64,000 nucleotides of DNA. Origin: an uncultured Bacteroidales bacterium (GTDB lineage Bacteria; Bacteroidota; Bacteroidia; Bacteroidales; Paludibacteraceae). The notes beneath the pieces are model-generated. The model made no database searches. It was not told the DNA's origin and worked only from the letters and a program-made list of their open reading frames with translations. Shown one piece after another: positions 18,082-27,244 of the stretch; positions within the stretch are counted from its first letter, which is position 1; each line of letters opens with the position of its first letter. The stretch lies in assembly GCA_934716995.1 (NCBI GenBank), contig CAKUYO010000007.1, forward strand, positions 35,716 to 99,715, read 5' to 3'. The position numbers and the translations under genes are program-made.

Positions 18082-19116
18082 ATGAAAAAGGTTTTGTTGA
18101 TTGGTTTCGGGCTGTTGTTTGCATTGGTTTCCAATGCAAACCCGGCAGCCGATTATCAACTCGTGTGGAATATGGATTTCACGGGCGCATCGCTCAATTC
18201 GGATGCGTTCAATATCGAGGTGAACGGCGATGGCGGCGGCAACAACGAGTTGCAGTACTATTGCGAGAAAGGTGTCAGCCTTGGCGTGGAACCCGTTACG
18301 GGCAAGCACTGCCTTATTCTCACCGCTACCAAAGAGAACAACCAAGGCAAAGCCTGCACCTCGGGGCGGGTGAATACGCTCGGTAAGGTATTCTTTACCT
18401 ATGGCAAAGTGGAAGCACGTATCTGTTTCCCGCAGACAGCCAACGGCTTGTGGCCGGCGTTCTGGATGATGGGCAACAACTATAGTGAGGTCGGCTGGCC
18501 GCGTTGCGGCGAGTTGGACATCATCGAACTCGGGCATCAGAACGCCTTTGCCAACGGGACGCAAGACCGCTATTTCAATGGTGCTATGCATGTGGGTTCT
18601 CGTTGGGATGCCGTATGGAGCGATGCGCAATCTGTTACCTACGACTATTCTGTGGAGGACGGTTTCCATACCATCTCGTGCGAGTGGACCCCCACCTCCG
18701 TAGAGATGTTTGTGGACAAGGACATCTATCCCGATGCCAAACCGTATTTCTCTGCCAAGTTGGAACCCAACGACAATGACGATTACAACCGCCAACTGAT
18801 ATGGAGCCGTCCTAACTTCATTATATTCAATCTTGCTGTCGGTGGTAATTTCCCTGGTATCTACAATATCAATCAGATTACGGCCTTGCAGAATGGTTCC
18901 CGCGCAATGTATATCGACTATCTCCGTATCTACCAGCGTGGCGATGCAGGCGAGACCTTCGAATCAAAGGTCGCCTCCGAACCTTTGGAGGATGCCACGG
19001 CTATACAGATTCCTTCTGTAAAAGACCAGGCTCGCAAAGTTCTCCGCAACGGCGAAATCCATATCCTCTACAATGGTGCAGAGTACAACCTTTTGGGTGA
19101 ATTGATTAACGAATAA
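18082..19116 (+). CDS. Secreted GH16 beta-glucanase with C-terminal sorting-like tail
   Basis: 344 residues. A classical signal peptide (SNANPA) without a lipobox cysteine suggests a soluble or outer-membrane-attached enzyme. The GH16 motif is E144-L-D146-I-I-E149, with GLWPAFWMMG before it and NFIIFNLAVGGNFPG after. The C-terminal 30 residues (KVLRNGEIHILYNGAEYNL) resemble the tails of the proteins ending at 31183 and 36554, so a shared export or anchoring tag is plausible. The ATG at 18082 gives a proper signal peptide. Confidence 0.9.
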   Translation: MKKVLLIGFGLLFALVSNANPAADYQLVWNMDFTGASLNSDAFNIEVNGDGGGNNELQYYCEKGVSLGVEPVTGKHCLILTATKENNQGKACTSGRVNTLGKVFFTYGKVEARICFPQTANGLWPAFWMMGNNYSEVGWPRCGELDIIELGHQNAFANGTQDRYFNGAMHVGSRWDAVWSDAQSVTYDYSVEDGFHTISCEWTPTSVEMFVDKDIYPDAKPYFSAKLEPNDNDDYNRQLIWSRPNFIIFNLAVGGNFPGIYNINQITALQNGSRAMYIDYLRIYQRGDAGETFESKVASEPLEDATAIQIPSVKDQARKVLRNGEIHILYNGAEYNLLGELINE

Positions 19117-19228
19117 TTAACGCCAATTAGCGGAGAATAAAAATACCCGATAATGCCTTTTAATGGTGTTTTTAACGCCCTTAAATGGAGAATTATAACG
19201 CCCTTAAACGGAGTAAAAAGTAAGTTAT
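19117..19228 (+). repeat. Short gap with TAACGCCCTTAAA repeat
   Basis: Two copies of TTAACGCCCTTAAATGGAG and its one-base variant, plus a related TTAACGCCAATTAGCGGAG, precede the third GH16 gene. No other signal is seen. Confidence 0.6.
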
Positions 19229-20212
19229 ATGGAATACACACGTACATATCTGTTCTTGGCTCTTGGTTCCTTGTTCATTGTCTTTCTTTCGTCGTGTACG
19301 CCGAAAGAATCCTACACCCTCGTCTGGGAGGACAATTTCGATGCCGACACCATCAACACCGCCTACTGGAACCTCGAGGACAACGCCCGCGGCGGCGGCA
19401 ATGCGGAGATGCAGTACTACACCCCGCGCAATGCCACTATTGAGCGGCACCCTGTAACTGGCGAGACCTGCCTCGTGCTGAACGCCAAGCGTGAGGACTA
19501 CCGCAACCGCCCTGCTACCTCGGTGCGTATGAACACGCAGGACAAGGTTACTGTCCAATACGGCAAAATCGAGGCGCGCATCGCTTTTCCCTACACCGCC
19601 AACGGTATCTGGCCTGCTTTCTGGATGCTCGGCAACGACCTTGCTACCGACCTCGGCAACAATGACGATGTGGACACCCGCGCAACCGAACTCGCCCGCC
19701 AAGGACGCTGTGTTTGGCCCCGCTGCGGAGAAATCGACATCGTGGAGATGGGGCATAAGACAGGTATCGAACAGGGTATCCAAGACCGCTATTTCAATGG
19801 CGCAGCCCACTGGGGCGAAGCGTTCAACAACGGCAAGTACCCCAACAAAGCGGGGATGTGCGAGGCTCCGTACCCCGTGCAGGGCGGTTTTCATCTCTTT
19901 ACGGTCATTTGGACTGCGGACACCCTCGCGATGTACCTTGACCTCGACCAATACCCCGATGTTGCCCCCTACTTCGCCCTCTCACTCCGCAACAAGGACA
20001 TCAATGAGCCCGGGCATTATTTCAACAAGCCTTTCTACCTCGTGCTGAACCTTGCCGTGGGTGGCTTCTTCCCCGGCTTGCCCACCACGCCCAAGTACCC
20101 CGAAGTGGTTACGGCGGACGACCCCAATTTCCAACAGATTACAGGTATTCCCGCCGACGGCACTCCCGTCAAGATGTACGTGGACTACATCCGTGTCTAT
20201 CAACATAAATAA
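19229..20212 (+). CDS. GH16 beta-glucanase lipoprotein
   Basis: 327 residues with lipobox LSSC. Catalytic motif E168-I-D170-I-V-E173, preceded by GIWPAFWMLG and followed by FYLVLNLAVGGFFPG. An insertion of about 30 residues rich in Asp and Thr lies between the WMLG strand and the catalytic strand, absent from the two neighbouring GH16 enzymes. This may reshape the glycan cleft, for example toward branched or mixed-linkage glucan. Confidence 0.92.
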   Translation: MEYTRTYLFLALGSLFIVFLSSCTPKESYTLVWEDNFDADTINTAYWNLEDNARGGGNAEMQYYTPRNATIERHPVTGETCLVLNAKREDYRNRPATSVRMNTQDKVTVQYGKIEARIAFPYTANGIWPAFWMLGNDLATDLGNNDDVDTRATELARQGRCVWPRCGEIDIVEMGHKTGIEQGIQDRYFNGAAHWGEAFNNGKYPNKAGMCEAPYPVQGGFHLFTVIWTADTLAMYLDLDQYPDVAPYFALSLRNKDINEPGHYFNKPFYLVLNLAVGGFFPGLPTTPKYPEVVTADDPNFQQITGIPADGTPVKMYVDYIRVYQHK

Positions 20213-20224
20213 TGTGTAAATTAA

Positions 20225-20364
20225 CGTCAGTTCGATATACGTAACTAATAGTATTCTTTGCCGCCGTAGGCAATAAGATTTAGGGCAATGTATGGCTGTA
20301 TAGTTATAGATTTATTTAGATTTCTTGCCCCAAAGGGCAAAGGAGTTTTTATCTCGAACTCACG
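20225..20364 (+). mobile_element. MITE-like element, intact copy B
   Basis: 140 bp with left end CGTCAGTTCGATATA and right end TATCTCGAACTCACG forming terminal inverted repeats, flanked by TTAA on both sides (20221-20224, 20365-20368). Internal hairpins are GCC-GTA-GGC and TTGCCC-CAAA-GGGCAA, followed by AGGAGTTTTT. It lies upstream of the symporter gene in the same orientation. Confidence 0.82.
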
Positions 20365-20380
20365 TTAAATTAGCAAATGC

Positions 20381-20420
20381 CATTTACAAATTTACACACT
20401 TACAAATTTACAAATTCTTA
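20381..20420 (+). repeat. ATTTACAA octamer array
   Basis: Units ATTTACAA, ATTTACAC, ACTTACAA and ATTTACAA with an 8-bp period directly before the symporter start. Similar units lie at 6673-6708. Confidence 0.75.
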
Positions 20421-20423
20421 CCA

Positions 20424-21872
20424 ATGCATCTCTCCGTCAAAGAAAAACTCGGCTACAGCCTTGGTGACACCGCCTCCCACTTTGTGTGGGATATGGTCAA
20501 TTTCTGGTTGATTTTCTACTACACCGATGTGGCGGGTATCAGTATCGGCTGGGCGACAACCATCGCTATCCTCGGTACGATTATGGATGCCGTTATGGAT
20601 CCGATCGTCGGTATCTGGGCGGATCGCACCAATACCCGTTGGGGTAAGTTCCGTCCGTTCATTCTCTTCGGTGCCGTTCCTTTTGCGCTCTGCGCCCTTC
20701 TCGCTTTCTGGGGACCGTCGCTTACGGGCAATGCGCAGATAGCCTACGTGCTGGTTACGTTTGTTATGCTCCGTGTCATCTATGCTATCGTCAATATCCC
20801 TTATTCGTCTCTCGGTGCGGTGATGACCAATGACACTATCGAGCGTGCGGGGCTCAACTCCTATCGTTTTGTGGCGGCGAATATCGGGCAACTCATTGTC
20901 TCGGGGCTTGCGCTCTATGGTGTCTATTACCTCGGTACGCTGTGCGTCTCGGGTATTGACTATTCCACTATGGCAAACGACGAAGCCCGCAAACTCTTTG
21001 CCGAAGCGTCCGCTGGTAATGCCGCTTTGGTCAGCAGTGCCTACCGGTACGGTTTCCGTTGTCTCGTGGCTATCTTTGGTCTGATTAGCGTCGTGCTGCT
21101 GTTTTTTACGTTCTTCTCCACGTGCGAGCGTGTCGCTCCCGCTGCCAAGCAGGATACCAATCTCTTCCGTGATTTCGGTTCGCTTTTCCAAAACCGCCCG
21201 TGGGTGGTTCTTACGCTGGTAGGTATCGTGTCGTTTATTATGTTCGCTATCCAGAACATCTCCGCCACCTACTACTTCAAGTATTTCTGTGATGCCGAGT
21301 CCAAGAGCCAGTTGTTCAACCTATTGGGTACTGTCGCTCTTATCATTGCCATCCCGTTCACCAAGCCCCTTGTCGCACGCTATGGCGGGCGTAACCTCTA
21401 TATCGTCTGCTCGCTTCTGTCGGGTTTATTCTTCTGTCTGCTCTTTTTTGCGGGCACCAACTTTGTGCTGGTCAATGTCTTCAACTGCCTTGCCAAGATC
21501 TCCTATGCCCCCGCAATCTCGCTTCTCTGGACTATGCTCGCCGATGCAGCGGACTATGGCGACTGGAAGTTCAACCGCCGCACCACGGGGCTTTGTCTCT
21601 CTGCCGCGGTCTTTGCGCAGAAGATCGGTTGGTCTGTCGGTGCGGCTATTTTGGGGGCTATTATGAGTAATGTGGGCTTTGATCCGGCTACTATGACTAC
21701 TTCTGAGATACAGGCGGTTCCCGAGATTATGTCCACTATCCACGTGCTCTTCGGTATAGTCCCCGGTGTCCTCTATGCGTCGTGTGCTATCCTCCTCGCT
21801 TTCTACAATATTGACAAACCTACGCTGGAGATTATGAAAAAAGAGTTGGAAGAGCGCCGTGCCGCAGAATAA
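20424..21872 (+). CDS. GPH-type (MelB-like) sugar:cation symporter
   Basis: 482 residues with 12 hydrophobic segments. The N-terminus (KEKLGYSLGDTASHFVWDMVNFW) and the loop MDPIVGIWADRTNTRWGKFRP are diagnostic of the glycoside-pentoside-hexuronide family. It would bring glucose or short beta-glucan oligosaccharides across the inner membrane. The next gene encodes a cytoplasmic phosphorylase candidate, which fits import followed by phosphorolysis. The ATG at 20424 is chosen because upstream sequence is the octamer array. Confidence 0.9.
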   Translation: MHLSVKEKLGYSLGDTASHFVWDMVNFWLIFYYTDVAGISIGWATTIAILGTIMDAVMDPIVGIWADRTNTRWGKFRPFILFGAVPFALCALLAFWGPSLTGNAQIAYVLVTFVMLRVIYAIVNIPYSSLGAVMTNDTIERAGLNSYRFVAANIGQLIVSGLALYGVYYLGTLCVSGIDYSTMANDEARKLFAEASAGNAALVSSAYRYGFRCLVAIFGLISVVLLFFTFFSTCERVAPAAKQDTNLFRDFGSLFQNRPWVVLTLVGIVSFIMFAIQNISATYYFKYFCDAESKSQLFNLLGTVALIIAIPFTKPLVARYGGRNLYIVCSLLSGLFFCLLFFAGTNFVLVNVFNCLAKISYAPAISLLWTMLADAADYGDWKFNRRTTGLCLSAAVFAQKIGWSVGAAILGAIMSNVGFDPATMTTSEIQAVPEIMSTIHVLFGIVPGVLYASCAILLAFYNIDKPTLEIMKKELEERRAAE

Positions 21873-21892
21873 TACCTTCGTGCTTGCAACAA

Positions 21893-21957
21893 TAGGTGAT
21901 TGATAGGTGATTGATAGGTGATTCCGCATAGGATAGGCTTAGGATGCACTTAGGATA
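21893..21957 (+). repeat. Compound repeat: 11-bp TGATTGATAGG units plus GCATAGGATAGG tail
   Basis: Three GTGATT units spaced 11 bp apart, then CCGCATAGGATAGGCTTAGGAT. The same compound order occurs at 36809-36876. The rest of the gap to 22028 contains CCATTTTTCTTGCCGCTTGC, also present near 37045. Confidence 0.8.
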
Positions 21958-22028
21958 GAGTACCTTTTGATAATTTTCGTCCATTTTTCTTGCCGCTTGC
22001 GGCATAGGATACTAAACAAAATACAGCA

Positions 22029-25000
22029 ATGAACGCAACAGAAAATACAAATGTAGCAGGATGCTACCTGACCATCAACGGCGAAAAGTACTATTTGATA
22101 GAGAACTACGACCAAATGCAGCCGTTCTTTATCAGTCTTGCCAGTGATACCGACCTCTGGATGTACATATCCTCCACGGGCGGTCTTACTTGTGGTCGTC
22201 GCAATCCCGAGCAAGTCTTGTTCCCTTACTACACCGACGACAAGGTCACCGAGAACTACGAGCACACCGGCGCCAAAACCCTCATCAGAATAGTGTCCGA
22301 TACTGCCAACTCCCCCTCTCCGAAGAGGGGGACGGGGGGAGTCCCGCTTCTCTGGGAACCTTTCTCCGACCGCTACATGGGTCTCTACTCTGTCCATCGT
22401 AGCATTGCCAAATCCGTCACGGGCAACAAGTTGCTCTTCATCGAGCAGAACCTTGACCTCGGACTGACCTTCTCCTACCTGTGGACGGCAGCCGACCGTT
22501 TCGGTTGGGTACGCCGCGCGATGCTCCACAACGACACCGACCAACCCATCACGGTGGAACTATTGGATGGTTTGCAGAACGTGATGCCGTCGGGCGTAGA
22601 GCAGAAGACGCAGAACGTGTTCTCCACCCTTGTCGATGCTTACAAGAAAACCGAACAGGTGCCAAACACAGGTATGGTCTTGTTCCGCATGGAGGCTATC
22701 CTTGTCGATAGAGCCGAACCGAGTGAATCCCTCCGTTGCAACAGCATCTATACACTGGGCTTGCAGAACGCCGAATACCTCACCTCCTCCCGCCAACTGG
22801 ATGCCTTCCGCAAAGGCGAACCCATCACTGCCGAACCCGAGTCCAAAGGTGTGCGCGGGGCTGTCCTTGCGCATACCGTGCAGACCCTCAACGCAGGCGA
22901 CTCCCGTACGTGGTACAACGTCTGTGATGTCATGCAGGATGCCGCACAGGTGCGCAGCAGTCTGCGTTTTATGCAGCAGCCGGACGCTACCGCACAGATA
23001 GAAAACGCCATTGCCCAAGCCACTGAGACCCTTCGTGCTATCGTCGGGCAGAACGACGGTATCCAGCAGACAGCCGACGAAGCGGGTATGGCACGCCATT
23101 TCGCCAACACGCTTTTCAATACCATGCGTGGAGGCTTCTATTGCGACAACTATACGATTGATACACGGGCGTTTGCCAAACATATAGACATCTTCAATCA
23201 CGCCCTCGCAGAGCAATACCGCGGCTTCCTCAACGGGCTTCCCGAGAAACTGACGTACAGCCGCCTTGAGGAACTGGTACTTGCGCAGCAGGACCACCAA
23301 CTGCACCGTCTCTTCATGGAGTACTTGCCGCTCACTTTCTCCCGCCGACACGGAGACCCGAGCCGACCATGGAATATGTTTGACATTCGTGTGAACGATC
23401 GGAACGGCAAGCGTCTCATCTCCTATCAGGGCAACTGGCGCGACATCTTCCAGAACTGGGAAGCACTCTCGCTCTCCTATCCCGACTATGTCAATGGTAT
23501 CATAGCCAAGTTCCTCAATGCCACCACCGCCGATGGCTACAACCCCTACAAAGTAACCTCCGAGGGTATCGACTGGGAGGTCATTGAGCCTGAGAACCCG
23601 TGGTCGAATATCGGCTATTGGGGAGACCACCAGATTATCTACCTCTGTCGTCTGCTCGAACTCAGTTTCGCACACGACCCCTCCGCCCTCCGCGATATGT
23701 TGGGCAACCGGGAGTTTGCCTTTGCCAATGTGCCATACCGCTTCCGTTCTTACGATGAGATAGTGGCAAACCCAAAAGACTCTATCTGTTTCGATACCGA
23801 CCTGCACAAGCACATCCTCGCTCTCCTGCCCACCTACGGACAGGACGCACGCCTTGTGCTGGATATAAAGCACAACCAACCGCTTTTGGTTACATTCACA
23901 GAGAAGATACTTATCACCCTGCTTACCAAACTGAGCAACTTCATTCCCGAGGCGGGTATATGGATGAACACCCTCCGCCCCGAGTGGAACGATGCGAACA
24001 ACGCCCTCGTCGGATATGGTACCTCAATGGTAACGCTCTGTTATATACGCCGTTTCGTAGCGTTCTTGCAGCAACTGTACACAGGTGTGGACGCTTCGTA
24101 TGCACTCTCCAAAGAGGTTGTCGTCTTCCTGCGTGATATATTGAGTGCCTTTGCCGCCCACGACATAGAGTGTGCAGGCAAACCCTTGTCGTTCACCGAC
24201 GAGTCCCGCCGCACCTTTATCGACACCGTCGGTCGTGCCGGCGAGACCTACCGCAATGCTGTCTATGCCGGTCATTCGGGCGAAAAGGTAGAGTTAAGCA
24301 CAGACCTCCTGCTCCAATTCCTTACCAAAGTACAGACCTATATAGACGCCTCCATCGCCGTCAATAAACGCAAAGACGGACTCTATCACGCCTACAATCT
24401 TGTATCTTTCAACTCTCAACACTCAACTGTCCAAGTCACTCATCTCTACGAGATGCTCGAAGGACAGGTCGCAGTCCTCTCTGCGGGTGTTCTTTCTCCT
24501 GCCGAGGCGGCAGACCTGTTGGACGCAATGCGTCAGTCTGCCCTCTACCGTCCGGACCAGCGCAGTTATATGCTTTACCCGAACCGTCGCCGCCCCTCGT
24601 TCTTGGAGAAGAACAACCTCCCTGCGGACGCTCTCACACTGCCCGTAGTACAACGTCTGTTGGCTGACCATGCCACAGACATTCTCGTTCAGGACTGCGA
24701 GGGTGGGGTACACTTCAATGCAGGTTTCAATAATGCGGATTTTCTTGCACGTGCTATCGACGCTTCGCAGGAGACCGTCAGCGCAGAGGAACGCCGTCAA
24801 CTGCTTGACCTCTATGAGCGTATGTTCAACCACCACGCCTTCACGGGTCGTTCCGGTACGTTCTACAAATACGAGGGCTTGGGTTGTATCTATTGGCACA
24901 TGGTCAGCAAACTCCTTGTTGCTATCGGTGAGAATATCCAAAGTGCCCTTGATACCCACGCTGACGCAGCCGTTATCGACCGTCTCAAAGCCCACTATGC

Positions 25001-25415
25001 CGCTGTGCAAGAGGGTATCGGTGCCCACAAGTCCCCTGCCGAATACGGTTCCTTCCCCTTTGACGCCTATTCGCATACGCCCACAATGATGGGGTGCCAA
25101 CAGCCGGGTATGACAGGACAAGTCAAAGAGGACATTATCTCTCGTTTCTTTGAACTTGGTCTGCATGTCATCAATGGCGAGATACATATCCAAACGGCAA
25201 TGCTCCGCCCCGAAGAGTTCAAGGATGGCGAACTGCGTTTCACCTATTGCCAAACGCCTTTCGTCTATCGCCTTTCCGACCACGACGGTATTGATATCGA
25301 GATGAGCAACGGCGAAACGGTGCATTGCGCATTGTGCATTACGCATTCTCTCGCTCGTCACATCTTCTCCCGCGACACCCAAGTCAAACAAGTCATCGTA
25401 AACATCAAACAATAA
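22029..25415 (+). CDS. Large cytoplasmic GH94-like phosphorylase, probably a beta-1,3-glucan phosphorylase (GH149/GH161 type)
   Basis: 1128 residues without a signal peptide. The opening (GEKYYLIENYDQMQPFFISL, STGGLTCGRRNPEQ), the central HRLFMEYLPLTFSRRHGDPSRPWN and the late EGLGCIYWHMVSKLLVA fit the inverting phosphorylase group around GH94. The length near 1100 and the beta-1,3-glucan locus favour GH149 or GH161, which convert beta-1,3-oligoglucans plus phosphate to glucose 1-phosphate. Family assignment is from memory and should be checked. Three repeat-derived stretches interrupt the coding sequence at 22309, 24408 and 25320 without breaking frame. Confidence 0.72.
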   Translation: MNATENTNVAGCYLTINGEKYYLIENYDQMQPFFISLASDTDLWMYISSTGGLTCGRRNPEQVLFPYYTDDKVTENYEHTGAKTLIRIVSDTANSPSPKRGTGGVPLLWEPFSDRYMGLYSVHRSIAKSVTGNKLLFIEQNLDLGLTFSYLWTAADRFGWVRRAMLHNDTDQPITVELLDGLQNVMPSGVEQKTQNVFSTLVDAYKKTEQVPNTGMVLFRMEAILVDRAEPSESLRCNSIYTLGLQNAEYLTSSRQLDAFRKGEPITAEPESKGVRGAVLAHTVQTLNAGDSRTWYNVCDVMQDAAQVRSSLRFMQQPDATAQIENAIAQATETLRAIVGQNDGIQQTADEAGMARHFANTLFNTMRGGFYCDNYTIDTRAFAKHIDIFNHALAEQYRGFLNGLPEKLTYSRLEELVLAQQDHQLHRLFMEYLPLTFSRRHGDPSRPWNMFDIRVNDRNGKRLISYQGNWRDIFQNWEALSLSYPDYVNGIIAKFLNATTADGYNPYKVTSEGIDWEVIEPENPWSNIGYWGDHQIIYLCRLLELSFAHDPSALRDMLGNREFAFANVPYRFRSYDEIVANPKDSICFDTDLHKHILALLPTYGQDARLVLDIKHNQPLLVTFTEKILITLLTKLSNFIPEAGIWMNTLRPEWNDANNALVGYGTSMVTLCYIRRFVAFLQQLYTGVDASYALSKEVVVFLRDILSAFAAHDIECAGKPLSFTDESRRTFIDTVGRAGETYRNAVYAGHSGEKVELSTDLLLQFLTKVQTYIDASIAVNKRKDGLYHAYNLVSFNSQHSTVQVTHLYEMLEGQVAVLSAGVLSPAEAADLLDAMRQSALYRPDQRSYMLYPNRRRPSFLEKNNLPADALTLPVVQRLLADHATDILVQDCEGGVHFNAGFNNADFLARAIDASQETVSAEERRQLLDLYERMFNHHAFTGRSGTFYKYEGLGCIYWHMVSKLLVAIGENIQSALDTHADAAVIDRLKAHYAAVQEGIGAHKSPAEYGSFPFDAYSHTPTMMGCQQPGMTGQVKEDIISRFFELGLHVINGEIHIQTAMLRPEEFKDGELRFTYCQTPFVYRLSDHDGIDIEMSNGETVHCALCITHSLARHIFSRDTQVKQVIVNIKQ
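22309..22345 (+). repeat. G-rich palindrome inside the phosphorylase gene
   Basis: CCCCCTCT-CCGA-AGAGGGGG followed by ACGGGGGGAG, translated in frame as SPSPKRGTGG. Related copies lie in the GH30 and GH3 genes. Confidence 0.85.
24408..24431 (+). repeat. CAACTCT heptamers inside the phosphorylase gene
   Basis: Three units (CAACTCT, CAACACT, CAACTGT) encode FNSQHSTVQ. The same kind of unit follows pheS in non-coding DNA (TCAATAC, TCAACTA). Confidence 0.65.
25320..25349 (+). repeat. ATTGTGC-family heptamers near the phosphorylase C-terminus
   Basis: GTGCATTGCGCATTGTGCAT and ATTACGC units encode VHCALCITH, nearly the peptide found in the DUF4296 signal sequence. Confidence 0.8.
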
Positions 25416-25533
25416 TTGAAACTATATCCTCGTAGTAGTTGCTGATAATTGTTGATATAGTTGTTATAAGTTGTTGACTTAAAATCTATATTTGAATAAT
25501 TTTTGACCATATTAGTCTAAAACAATATCCGTT

Positions 25534-27186
25534 ATGAGAGTACCCAACATATTCCGTTCAGTTCTTCCCTTTCTTTGGAGGGGGCTGGGGGGAGGTTTAT
25601 TGTTCCTGTGTTCCTGCAGCCAAGTCCGTACCTCGCAGGTATTGCTAACTTCCGCAGATGGCAGCAAATGTGCCGCTACAGAAGCCGTAGTCTTCACCCG
25701 CGGTACAGCCACCGATGCCTTTGTTATCAACCCGCAGGAGAAACGCCAGACCATTGACGGTATCGGTGGTTCGCTCACCGAGTCCTCCGCTTTTGTCTTG
25801 GCATGTGTCTCGCCCGAGCAGCGTCAGTCCATTCTTGAAGAACTATATGGCGAGCAGGGGGCGAATTTCTCTGTCTCCCGTACGCAGATTGGTGCCAGTG
25901 ATTTCTCGGTGGAGGGGCTCTACTCGTTGGCGGAGCAGCCGGGCGATACCGCCCTTGCGTCTTTCTCGCTCAACCGTGACAAAGAGGGTTTCTCCTGTGC
26001 CAAGTACCCGCAAGTGCAGGATACCACTTACGACCTCTTCTATCTGATGAAAGACATCGCCCGTATCAAACAGAACCAGCAGGATAAGACCTACAAGATA
26101 CTTGCCTCGCCTTGGACAGCCCCTGCTTGGATGAAGGACAACGGTCGTTACTACCAGCGTGATGCCGAGGCGCGTCGGGGCGGAATGTTGCTGCCGCAGT
26201 ACTACCAAACGTATGCTGACTATATCGTCCGTTACCTCGAAGCATGGCGCGAAGAGGGTGTCTCGTTCTGGGCGGTTACTCCCGAGAACGAACCGATGGG
26301 CAACGACGGCGGCTGGGAGAGTATGGAGATGTCCCCCGCTGTTGAGGCGGAGTTTATCGGCAAATATCTCGGTCCTACTATGGCGGCACATGGCTTCGGT
26401 GATGTGCAGATCTTCGGTTTCGACCAGAACATCTTCGAGATGGGACCCTACACTTCAGCCATCTACGGCGACCCGCAGGCAAACGCCTACACGTCGGGAA
26501 TGGCGGTGCATTGGTATGGCAGCACTGTCTCCTGCTTCCCCGAGGTGCTGGATTCCATTCACGCCCTCTATCCCGACAAGACCATCTTCCATTCCGAAGG
26601 CTGTATCGACAACCTCGGTTGCCCCGCTTGGGATGGTGTTACCGACCCCGAAGGGTTCACCGAGTCGGGCTGGTTCAACAACGATGCTTTTTGGTGGAAC
26701 CCCGAGGCAACCGACTGGGCATATTCCACGCCTTTCTGGCCGGACTGGCACCCCAAATATGCTGCCGTTCACCGCTATGCACAATATATCATCGATGGGG
26801 TGAATCATTGGATGACGGGTCTTGCCGACTGGAATATCGTCCTCGACTCTATCGGCGGTCCCAACCACGTGGGTAACTATGCCGCCGCACCTGTGATGAT
26901 TGATTATCAGAATGATATTATTTATTATACCCCTTACTACTACGCCCTCAAGCAACTGAGCCGCTCGCTCCGTCCTGGTGATGTCGTCTTGGGTATGACC
27001 GCCCCCGCCGGCAAACCCTGTTTGCACGTCTGTGCCGTAGAGAAACCCGACGGCTCCTATTCGGTCAATATCCTCAACCGTGCAGACCACGCAGAAAATG
27101 TTCCCCTCCAAATCGGCACTTACACGACTACTGTCCCTATGCCCGCCAACGCATTGAAGACTTTATTATTCACCTTACCTGAATAG
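25534..27186 (+). CDS. GH30 beta-glucanase/glucosidase lipoprotein
   Basis: 550 residues with lipobox LCSC (C28). The GH30 barrel has IDGIGGSLTESSAF, the TPENEP motif with acid/base E253, and HSEG with nucleophile E355. The C-terminal beta domain runs from about 455. In laminarin loci GH30 enzymes often remove beta-1,6 branches (GH30_3) or glucosyl units (GH30_1). The subfamily is not resolved here. The first 25 codons contain the G-rich palindrome, read as LWRGLGGG, and match the start of the next gene. Confidence 0.88.
   Translation: MRVPNIFRSVLPFLWRGLGGGLLFLCSCSQVRTSQVLLTSADGSKCAATEAVVFTRGTATDAFVINPQEKRQTIDGIGGSLTESSAFVLACVSPEQRQSILEELYGEQGANFSVSRTQIGASDFSVEGLYSLAEQPGDTALASFSLNRDKEGFSCAKYPQVQDTTYDLFYLMKDIARIKQNQQDKTYKILASPWTAPAWMKDNGRYYQRDAEARRGGMLLPQYYQTYADYIVRYLEAWREEGVSFWAVTPENEPMGNDGGWESMEMSPAVEAEFIGKYLGPTMAAHGFGDVQIFGFDQNIFEMGPYTSAIYGDPQANAYTSGMAVHWYGSTVSCFPEVLDSIHALYPDKTIFHSEGCIDNLGCPAWDGVTDPEGFTESGWFNNDAFWWNPEATDWAYSTPFWPDWHPKYAAVHRYAQYIIDGVNHWMTGLADWNIVLDSIGGPNHVGNYAAAPVMIDYQNDIIYYTPYYYALKQLSRSLRPGDVVLGMTAPAGKPCLHVCAVEKPDGSYSVNILNRADHAENVPLQIGTYTTTVPMPANALKTLLFTLPE
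25566..25596 (+). repeat. G-rich palindrome in the GH30 signal-peptide region
   Basis: CCCTTTCTTTGGAGGGGG followed by CTGGGGGGAGG. The hairpin is imperfect here. It encodes FLWRGLGGG. Confidence 0.85.
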
Positions 27187-27244
27187 TTGTTGGTCATTGT
27201 TGGTATTGTTGTTGCAAGTTGTTGACTTAAAAATATATTTGAAT

